Source: Acetobacteraceae bacterium (lineage in GTDB: Bacteria > Pseudomonadota > Alphaproteobacteria > Acetobacterales > Acetobacteraceae). From it: a stretch of DNA of 13,436 nt. The stretch is taken from assembly GCA_003164305.1 (NCBI GenBank), contig PLSZ01000330.1, positions 1 to 13,436 of the forward strand, in the 5' to 3' direction. Of the stretch, positions 8,042-13,436 are shown in pieces (position 1 is the stretch's first letter; every line of letters starts with the position of its first letter). A program made the position numbers and the translations under genes. Below the pieces are notes generated by a model. The model saw only the letters and a list, made by a program, of their open reading frames with translations. It did no database searches and had not been told where the DNA came from.

Positions 8042-9167
8042 ACCGGCGCGGGCGGGCCGCGTCGTCGCGCTGGACCATCTCCGCGGTAGCGTGATCGTGT
8101 TGGTCGTGCTGCACCATGCGGTCCTGGCATACTGCCGATACGGGCATTTCGACCCGCGGCATTACTTGTTGTCCACCGCGCCGATCGTGGATGCCGCGAA
8201 ATGGTTGGGTTTCGATCTGATCGTGTTGTTCAACGACGGCTTCTTCATGCCGCTGATGTTCCTGCTGTCCGGCTGGTTTGTCTGGCACGGTCTGAACCGG
8301 AAAGGCGCCGCGTCCTACGCGCGCGATCGGTTGCTCCGTCTGGGCGTGCCGTTCGCCGTCGCCGTGCTGACCGTCATTCCGCTGGCGTATTACCCGTCGT
8401 TTCGCATGACCGGCGCGACGCCTGGGTTTTTTGAGTTCTGGAGCGGAATGATCCTGTCCGGTCCCTGGCCCGCCGGTCCGGCTTGGTTCCTGTCACTGCT
8501 GCTGGCGTTCGATCTCTCCGCCGCCGCGTGGCACGCCACTGGCTGGCGCGTCGCCATTCGACTGCCGGACGGCGCGCCCGCCCGCTTCGCGCTGCTTTTG
8601 CTGGCGTCCGCGCTCGCATATCCGCCGTTGTTGATGCTGTTTGGGCCGTGGCACTGGTTCAGCTTCGGACCATTCGCGGTGCAGGCGAGTCGGATCGGCC
8701 TTTATGGCGTCTACTTCCTCGCTGGCGCCCTCGCCGGTGCGCGCGACTTATCCTGGACGCCGCCCGCATGGGCTGTCTGGGCGGCGTTCGCGATGGCATT
8801 GTTTGTTTGTTGCGTCGCCGTTCAGTTCGCGCGGCTGTCCGGTTGGCTGACGTTGCCGCCGATTGCGTGGCTGCTGCTTTACGGGATCGGCCTGCTGCTG
8901 TTTTGCGCGGCGGCGAATCTCGCTTTCCTCGCGGTGTTTTCCCGGCTCGCGCGGCACGACACGCGGTGGAGCCAGAGCCTCGCCATCAACGCCTATGGCA
9001 TTTATCTCGTGCATTACCCGATGGTGACCTGGTTGCAGTACGCGCTGCTGGCGGCGCCGTTTGGCGCGGTCGTCAAGGCAATGCTGGTGTTCGTGCTGGC
9101 GTTATCCGGCAGTTGGGCGGCGACGCTCGGCCTGCGCCGTATCCCGGCCGTCGCCCGCGTTGTTTGA
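8034..9167 (+). CDS. Acyltransferase 3 family membrane protein (OpgC/OafA-like)
   Basis: This is a polytopic inner-membrane protein of about 377 residues with roughly ten hydrophobic helices, of the acyltransferase 3 family, whose members transfer acetyl or succinyl groups to glycans and other envelope molecules. The N-terminal signature LDHLRG at residues 13-18 leads into a helix ending in LHHAVLAY, where the paired His 27-28 fits the conserved catalytic His. A basic loop with RDRLLRLGVPF (98-108), GPAWFLSLLLAFDL (148-161) and the late helix AINAYGIYLVHYP (318-329... ) are also typical. The GTG at 8034 overlaps the pqiC stop by 8 nt; an upstream frame extension runs inside pqiC. The overlap places it as the fourth gene of the pqi operon. 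The acyl donor and acceptor are unknown. It converges on the next gene with only 11 nt between. Confidence 0.82.
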   Translation: MAEPARAGRVVALDHLRGSVIVLVVLHHAVLAYCRYGHFDPRHYLLSTAPIVDAAKWLGFDLIVLFNDGFFMPLMFLLSGWFVWHGLNRKGAASYARDRLLRLGVPFAVAVLTVIPLAYYPSFRMTGATPGFFEFWSGMILSGPWPAGPAWFLSLLLAFDLSAAAWHATGWRVAIRLPDGAPARFALLLLASALAYPPLLMLFGPWHWFSFGPFAVQASRIGLYGVYFLAGALAGARDLSWTPPAWAVWAAFAMALFVCCVAVQFARLSGWLTLPPIAWLLLYGIGLLLFCAAANLAFLAVFSRLARHDTRWSQSLAINAYGIYLVHYPMVTWLQYALLAAPFGAVVKAMLVFVLALSGSWAATLGLRRIPAVARVV

Positions 9168-9178
9168 GGTCCGGCGCT

Positions 9179-10315
9179 TTAGCGGAAATCGTTCACCGCC
9201 AGACTGGCGACATTGGCGAAGGTGATGCGTGAGTTGTCCGGCAACGTAACGGTCGCCGAGCCGCCCACGACGACTTCCGTCGCCAGCGCGTCCACATCCG
9301 CGTCAAAGCCGTAGTCACGCAGCGCGACGAAATCCCGCCCGGACACGAAGTTCTCGATGGTGACGGCGGCGCCCGCCGCGCCGTTGACGAACAGGAAAAT
9401 CGCGTTCCCGGCGCCGCCGATCATTTCGGTCGCGCCGGATCCGGCGGCCAGCGTGTCGTTACCCGCGGCGGCGATCAGCGTCTCGTTGCCGGCCCCGGCG
9501 GCGAGCACCTCGGGCCGGTAACCGGTCGCGCTGACGACCGCCCCGTCTCCCGCGCCGGTAATCGTTGGCACATGGCCGGCGAGCATTGCCACCCCGCCGC
9601 CAAAGGCGTGCGACGGCATCGCCCGGGCCCATTCCGGGCTGGCACCTGGCAGCGGTCCGTTGAGGAACCCGGCGGGCGCTTCGCCCGTCGCGAATGGTGT
9701 CAGAGCAGCGGCCGCCGGAACCGTCGATACGATCAGTTCCGGCGTACTGGCCCCGTTCTGTGGCGCCACGGTAATGATGGGCTGGTACGGCGCGCCGAAC
9801 GAGAGCCAGTCCGTGGTGATCGCGCCCACGACGCCAAGGCTGATCGTTGGTCCTGACGAGGGAGAAATAACGGCCGGTCCGCCGACGATGAAGCCACCGG
9901 CCGGCCCGAACGTGCCCAGAGCGGCAATCGTGTTCGCCGGACTGAAAACGGCGCCAACGGAGACGGTCCCGCTCAAGGCGCCCGCCACCAACGGTCCACC
10001 GATATTGATCGATCCCACGGCATCGATTGTCACATTGCCGCCCGCGTCCAATGGTCCGCCGATATCGCCCGACGCGGCGTCGATCGTCACATCGCCCGCC
10101 GCGACCAACGTCCCTGTCGCGGTCTCGATGAACGTCGCGGCGGGATCGTCGAACGATACCGCCTGAACCGTTTCCGCCGTGGAGACCGTCACGGTCTCGG
10201 CGTTCGACAGCGCCATGACCGCGTCGTCCGCGGCCCCGGGCGCCACGCCGCCCGACCAGTTGGCGCCGTCGGACCAGTCGCCCCCGGTCGTGCTGATCCA
10301 GCTGATTGTCGCCAC
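9179..10315 (-). CDS. Secreted protein with beta-repeats and degenerate RTX-type C-terminus
   Basis: A predicted 378-residue protein with no classical signal peptide, probably exported by a type I system. The N-terminus (ISWISTTGGDWSDGANWSGG, about 4-23) resembles the Trp-rich opening of many alphaproteobacterial adhesin-like passengers. Residues 72-110 hold two 19-20-residue repeats (GDVTIDAASGDIGGPL, GNVTIDAVGSINIGGPL). Residues 274-309 hold four nonapeptide units of RTX type (GAGNETLIA, AAGNDTLAA, GSGATEMIG, GAGNAIFLF), but most calcium-binding Asp positions are lost. The last 65 residues (IENFVSGRDFVALRDYG, then LPDNSRITF) look like a type I secretion target region. The GTG start at 10315 has a perfect GGAGG 5 nt upstream (plus-strand CCTCC, 10321-10325), which is why the longer in-frame start at 10486 is rejected. 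Function unknown; adhesion or surface-layer roles are guesses. Confidence 0.78.
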   Translation of the reverse strand: MATISWISTTGGDWSDGANWSGGVAPGAADDAVMALSNAETVTVSTAETVQAVSFDDPAATFIETATGTLVAAGDVTIDAASGDIGGPLDAGGNVTIDAVGSINIGGPLVAGALSGTVSVGAVFSPANTIAALGTFGPAGGFIVGGPAVISPSSGPTISLGVVGAITTDWLSFGAPYQPIITVAPQNGASTPELIVSTVPAAAALTPFATGEAPAGFLNGPLPGASPEWARAMPSHAFGGGVAMLAGHVPTITGAGDGAVVSATGYRPEVLAAGAGNETLIAAAGNDTLAAGSGATEMIGGAGNAIFLFVNGAAGAAVTIENFVSGRDFVALRDYGFDADVDALATEVVVGGSATVTLPDNSRITFANVASLAVNDFR

Positions 10316-10343
10316 CGTTGCCTCCGGGCGTGTCGCCAGCGAA

Positions 10344-10372
10344 ACAATAGGCGGGCACGAACCGTTCGGCAA
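10344..10372 (-). promoter_or_regulatory. Candidate promoter of the RTX-like secreted protein gene
   Basis: On the minus strand, TTGCCG (10367-10372) and TATTGT (10344-10349) are spaced by 17 nt. Each matches four of six sigma-70 consensus bases. The predicted start near 10337 leaves a leader of about 20 nt carrying the GGAGG site, which fits the GTG start at 10315. Confidence 0.5.
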
Positions 10373-10484
10373 TGGTCGGGTCGATGACAAGACCATGCCG
10401 CGCCAAATCCGCCGGCGGCTGATCGTTGTCCCCGATCGTTGCCCCTCTGGGCATTCCGCCGCGCGGGGGCTATACCCCGGCCGC

Positions 10485-11516
10485 ATGAAACCACCTCATG
10501 GCAACCGACCCGGCGGTTCCGGCCGGCCTCCGTCGAACCGCGGCCCCAACCCGGGCGGCCCCGGACGGCCGCCCGATCGCGGCGGCAAGCCCCCCGCGGC
10601 GGCGACCCCATCGCCCAACCGGCTGTCGCTCGGCGGACAGCAGGATCCGCGCGGCCGCGACCCGCGTCCGCCGCGCCCCGAGGGGCCGCGGCCGGCCCAG
10701 GGCGGAGCGCCGTTTCAACAGCGTTCCGATGGCCCGCGCCGTGACGGTCAACGTTACGATCAGCGACCGCGGCAGGACCGCCCGCGGCCCGGTCCCGACA
10801 CGCCCAAGGGCGCCGTCTGGCTGTACGGCCACCACGCCGTCGCCGCCGCTCTGGCCAACCCCCAACGCCGCCTGCGCCGCCTCATCCTGACCGAGGAAGC
10901 CGAAGCCGCCCTGACGCAAATGCTGGCGCCGCCCTGGCCCTTGCAACCCGAGCGCACCGACCGCGCGCGCATCGATCAGCTTCTGGGCCGCGACATCGTG
11001 CACCAGGGCGCCGCTTTGCTCGCCGATCCGCTGGCGCAACCAAGCCTCGCCTCGATCCTGGAACGCAGCGGGCCCATCGTCGTGTTGGATCAGGTCACCG
11101 ACCCGCGCAATATCGGCGCCATCATGCGCTCGGCCGCCGCCTTCGGGGTCGCCGCCGTGATCACCCAGGACCGCAACGCGCCCGAGGAAACCGGCTCGCT
11201 GGCCAAGGCCGCGTCGGGCGCGCTGGAAACCATGCCATTGTTGCGCGCGGTCAACATCGCCCGCACGCTGATCGCGCTGAAGGCCGCTAATGTCTGGTGT
11301 GTCGGACTGGATGCCTCCGGCAAGCCGCTGTCCGGCCCGTTCTTCGCCGGCCGCCGGGTGGCGCTGGTGCTCGGCGCCGAGGGCGACGGATTGCGCCGGC
11401 TGACTCGCGACACCTGCGACGAAATCGCCGGACTTTCGATCAAGGGCGCGGTCGAGAGCCTGAACGTCTCCGCCGCCGCCGCCGTCGCGCTGTATGAACT
11501 GAAGCGAACCGCGTGA
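10485..11516 (+). CDS. rlmB: 23S rRNA (guanosine-2'-O-)-methyltransferase RlmB
   Basis: RlmB is a SpoU/TrmH-class enzyme that uses S-adenosylmethionine to methylate the 2'-O of G2251 (E. coli numbering) in the 23S rRNA peptidyl-transferase P-loop. Of 343 residues, about 109-181 form the small RNA-binding domain (VWLYGHHAVAAAL onward) and 198-343 the knotted SPOUT domain. The three SpoU motifs are intact: NIGAIMRSAAAFG at 209-221, LVLGAEGDGL at 294-303 and SLNVSAAAAVALYE at 325-338. The first 108 residues are an extra Pro/Arg/Gly-rich, positively charged, apparently disordered extension not found in E. coli RlmB (about 243 residues). The ATG at 10485 has no clear Shine-Dalgarno, and a small GGGG/CCCC hairpin (10466-10478) lies just before it; the frame is open upstream. 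A TrmH-type paralogue with another RNA target cannot be excluded. The stop overlaps the next gene. Confidence 0.9.
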   Translation: MKPPHGNRPGGSGRPPSNRGPNPGGPGRPPDRGGKPPAAATPSPNRLSLGGQQDPRGRDPRPPRPEGPRPAQGGAPFQQRSDGPRRDGQRYDQRPRQDRPRPGPDTPKGAVWLYGHHAVAAALANPQRRLRRLILTEEAEAALTQMLAPPWPLQPERTDRARIDQLLGRDIVHQGAALLADPLAQPSLASILERSGPIVVLDQVTDPRNIGAIMRSAAAFGVAAVITQDRNAPEETGSLAKAASGALETMPLLRAVNIARTLIALKAANVWCVGLDASGKPLSGPFFAGRRVALVLGAEGDGLRRLTRDTCDEIAGLSIKGAVESLNVSAAAAVALYELKRTA

Positions 11517-12289
11517 GTTACGATCCCGAACCGGCCGCCGCGGCTTTGCGTCAGGCGCGTCTGGAACGGCGCCTGGTGCTGCCGCTGCCGGCCGGGATCG
11601 CCCCGCGCACCGAAGCCGAGGGGGCCGCCGCGCAATTCGCTCTGGCCCGCTTGGCCGGCGCCGTGCCCTGCGCCGGCTTCAAGATCGGTGCGACCGGCAA
11701 ACGAATGCAGGAATACCTCGGCCTCAGCGGACCCGCCGCCGGCTTCATGCAAGCGGTATTTCGTGGCGATGGGTCGGTGCGTTTCGCCGATTGCATCAAA
11801 CCCGGCGTGGAGTGTGAGGTCGCGGTTCGCCTCGCCCATGACCTGCCGCCCGGTTCATACACCAAGGAAACGGTCGCCGGCGCGGTGGGCGAGTTCGTCG
11901 CCGGCATCGAGATCGTCGAAAACCGCTACGACGACCTTAAGACGTTGGGCACGCCCACGCTGATCGCGGATCAGGTCTATCATGTCGGTGCCGTATTGGG
12001 TGAGCAAGGCGATATCGACTGGCGCGCGCTGGACATCGGCGCGCTGCGCGGCCGGATGCTGATCGACGGCGTCGAACGCGATGCCGGCGTCACCGGCGAC
12101 CTGATGGGCCATCCGCTTACCTGCCTCGCGTATCTGGCGAGCTCGCCCGTCGCCGCCGCCTTCGGCGGACTGCGCGCCGGTCAATGCGTCATGCTGGGGT
12201 CGGTGACGCCCCCGACCTGGTTGGATGGACCGGCACATGTGACGGTGGAATTCGCGGGTCTGCCCGCGGTGACGGCGCGGTTGACGTAG
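11513..12289 (+). CDS. 2-keto-4-pentenoate hydratase-like protein (FAH superfamily)
   Basis: The 258-residue product resembles MhpD-type 2-keto-4-pentenoate hydratases, metal-dependent enzymes of the fumarylacetoacetate hydrolase superfamily that add water to 2-hydroxydienoates in meta-cleavage pathways for aromatic compounds. FKIGATG at 56-62 corresponds to the substrate-binding Lys loop. The acidic metal ligands fit PGVECEVAV, with Glu100 and Glu102, and the IEIVENRYDD segment at 132-141, where Glu136 stands at the position usually Asp. The C-terminal GSVTPP at 229-234 matches the conserved GSxTxP turn. The GTG start overlaps the rlmB stop as GTGA, implying translational coupling even though the functions are unrelated. 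No other aromatic-degradation genes are in view, so the actual substrate is uncertain; oxaloacetate- or oxalocrotonate-decarboxylase-type activity is also possible in this superfamily. Confidence 0.82.
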   Translation: MSYDPEPAAAALRQARLERRLVLPLPAGIAPRTEAEGAAAQFALARLAGAVPCAGFKIGATGKRMQEYLGLSGPAAGFMQAVFRGDGSVRFADCIKPGVECEVAVRLAHDLPPGSYTKETVAGAVGEFVAGIEIVENRYDDLKTLGTPTLIADQVYHVGAVLGEQGDIDWRALDIGALRGRMLIDGVERDAGVTGDLMGHPLTCLAYLASSPVAAAFGGLRAGQCVMLGSVTPPTWLDGPAHVTVEFAGLPAVTARLT

Positions 12290-12309
12290 CCGGCGGACGA
12301 TGGACTAAT
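12281..12309 (+). promoter_or_regulatory. Candidate sigma-70-type promoter of the fkbM gene
   Basis: TTGACG (12281-12286, five of six consensus bases) and ACTAAT (12304-12309, four of six) are separated by exactly 17 nt. The -35 box is the end of the hydratase gene. The predicted start near 12316 would leave a leader of about 50 nt before the fkbM ATG. Confidence 0.45.
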
Positions 12310-12368
12310 GGTCGTGATTACTGAAGGGTCACGATGCGGTCGCCCTGCCGTTGCTGGAGAAACCCGAG

Positions 12369-13182
12369 ATGTCTTTTCCGCGGCGCCCGATAGCGTTCGT
12401 TTTGGTTTCAACGAATCATGGCACGATGATTGTCAACAGAAACGACTACCGCATGACGGCTTCGAATCAGGGATATGGGGTTGGACACAGACTGTTGACG
12501 GAATCCAGCTACGACTCCGATGAGGCAGAGGTCGTGGTGGCCTTGTTGAACGCGCGGCGGGCCCATTTCGGCGACGGGGTAAAAATTCTGGATATCGGTG
12601 CGAATATCGGCGTCTTTACCGTCGAATGGGCGCGCCACATGAGCAATTGGGGCGATGTCCTGGCGTTTGAGGCGCAGGAGCGCGTCTGTTACGCACCTGG
12701 CCGGGAACATTTCGGTCAACAACTGTTTCAATGCGCGTGCCGTGTGGGCGGCGGTGACAAGCCAATGCGGCGTGATGCGTATCCCGGTGCCGAATTATAT
12801 GGCGCCGGCGTCGTTTGGCAGCCTGGAACTGAGGCCCCGGGAAGGCAATGAGGAAATTGGCCAGCCGGTCGACTATCGTGACGAGCATATGACGACCGTA
12901 ACGGCGGTCTCGATCGACTCGTTGACGCTTGCGCGATCGGACCTCATGAAGGTGGACGTCGAAGGCATGGAGATGGAGGTAATGGAAGGCGCCAGAAAGA
13001 CCATCGATCTCCACCATCCCATCCTCGTCGTGGAGAATATCAAAACGGATGCGGAGGCGTTGGATAAATACCTCGACAGATATGGTTATCGCCGTTTCCG
13101 GGCGGAACTCAACATCGTCGCGATCCATCCCACCGATCCCACGAACCGCGCGATCCGCGACAAACGGATCACCGAGGCCTGA
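12369..13182 (+). pseudogene. FkbM-family SAM methyltransferase, split by a one-base frameshift
   Basis: FkbM-family enzymes are S-adenosylmethionine-dependent O-methyltransferases, often acting on sugars or secondary metabolites. The first frame (ATG at 12369, GGAG 9 nt upstream) gives family sequence through the SAM-binding motif ILDIGANIGVFTVEWA (about 73-88) to EAQERVCYA at residue 109, then turns into unrelated sequence and stops at 12851. The family resumes in the +1 frame as LAGNISVNNCFNARAVWAAV from 12697, including LMKVDVEGMEMEVMEGA, and ends at 13182. Removing one C at 12696/12697 would restore a continuous protein of about 270 residues, the normal length. As written, the product is 160 residues and lacks the second half of the catalytic domain, so it is probably inactive. 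A recent mutation or a sequence error would both explain the otherwise intact second half. Confidence 0.88.
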
Positions 13183-13200
13183 AATACAAGGATTCAGGCC
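13176..13200. terminator. Hairpin between convergent fkbM and SDR genes
   Basis: GGCCTGAA (13176-13183) and TTCAGGCC (13193-13200) form a perfect 8-bp stem with a 9-nt loop. The left arm covers the fkbM stop codon and the right arm ends 2 nt before the stop of the opposing SDR gene, the usual place for a shared bidirectional terminator. No long T-run follows on either strand, so its strength is uncertain. Confidence 0.6.
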
Positions 13201-13202
13201 AT

Positions 13203-13436
13203 TCAAATCGGATCCCAATTGAACAGAGTTTCCGACGTATCCAACGGCATGAAGCCGCTGGCCAGCGCAGGCGCGGCGATCACGGCGATGGATTCCGGTG
13301 TCCAGCCCTCGGCATTGTGCACGATGCGGATCGGCCGTGGGGAACTGAACAGATAGATCTCGTGCATTCGGGTTCCGAATACCTGACCGGTCACGCCCTT
13401 CGCCGCGTCGGATGACAGGAACACCGCCAGTGGCGC
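13203..13436 (-). CDS. SDR-family NAD(P)-dependent oxidoreductase, C-terminal part
   Basis: The frame is open from the window's right edge and shows 77 residues. APLAVFLSSDAAKGVTGQVFG is the conserved SDR end region (split here as APLAVFLSSD, AAKGVTGQVFG), where the last Rossmann strand and the dimer-forming helix lie. The tail, with EIYLFSSPRPIR, GWTPESI and a final FNWDPI, is like that of SDR enzymes related to the hydroxyacyl-CoA dehydrogenase part of peroxisomal multifunctional enzymes. The cofactor-binding motif and the catalytic Tyr-Lys lie outside the window, so activity and substrate cannot be judged. It converges on the fkbM gene. Confidence 0.85.
   Translation of the reverse strand, partial: APLAVFLSSDAAKGVTGQVFGTRMHEIYLFSSPRPIRIVHNAEGWTPESIAVIAAPALASGFMPLDTSETLFNWDPI

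Noticed and set aside
10316..10486. Upstream extension of the RTX-like protein to 10486
   Set aside because: The extra 57 residues are Arg/Pro-rich with no signal peptide, and a perfect GGAGG precedes the GTG at 10315.
11090..11839. 249-codon minus-strand frame across rlmB and the hydratase gene
   Set aside because: It covers two motif-bearing genes on the other strand and shows no family resemblance of its own.
12690..12700. Programmed ribosomal frameshifting in the fkbM gene
   Set aside because: There is no slippery heptamer or downstream stimulatory structure that I can see, and the family is normally encoded in one frame; a mutation or sequence error is simpler.

Overview
The window is GC-rich bacterial DNA, densely packed and free of insertion sequences, CRISPR arrays or rRNA. 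Gene content points to an alphaproteobacterium, most likely Acetobacteraceae/Rhodospirillales: a sigma-54-driven flagellar pair, a degenerate RTX-type secreted protein, an FkbM methyltransferase of a type I associate with Acetobacteraceae, and an SDR enzyme ending in a conserved GWTPE...WDPI tail. This placement is inference from remembered family resemblance, not from a search.

Left end (1-2081): the C-terminal ATPase part of an ABC exporter, cut by the window edge, is followed 5 nt later by an MFS transporter. The two probably form one export operon. Next (2082-4156) comes an intergenic stretch with inverted repeats and a textbook sigma-54 promoter, driving fliK (hook-length control) and flgD (hook cap). 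The remaining flagellar genes are not in view.

Middle (4157-9167): a minus-strand tRNA-Thr(CGT) with its own candidate promoter lies divergent to pqiA. pqiA, pqiB and pqiC, plus a membrane acyltransferase, follow with overlapping stop/start codons, so they look like one translationally coupled envelope operon. PqiABC is an intermembrane lipid-transport system (inner-membrane PqiA, periplasm-spanning MCE tunnel PqiB, outer-membrane lipoprotein PqiC). The fourth gene suggests an added envelope-modification step.

Right part (9179-13436): a minus-strand gene for a putative type I-secreted protein with beta-repeats and degenerate RTX nonapeptides converges on the acyltransferase and diverges from rlmB. 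rlmB (23S rRNA 2'-O-methyltransferase with a long disordered N-terminus) overlaps by 4 nt a gene for a 2-keto-4-pentenoate hydratase-like enzyme. Then comes an fkbM-family methyltransferase split by a single-base frameshift. Last is the C-terminal end of a minus-strand SDR oxidoreductase, separated from fkbM by a perfect hairpin that may terminate transcription from both sides.

I found no clear undescribed system. The points most worth a second look are the sigma-54 fliK-flgD unit with its upstream palindromes, the four-gene pqiABC-acyltransferase operon, the secreted RTX-like protein and the fkbM frameshift. All intergenic gaps are under 200 bp.
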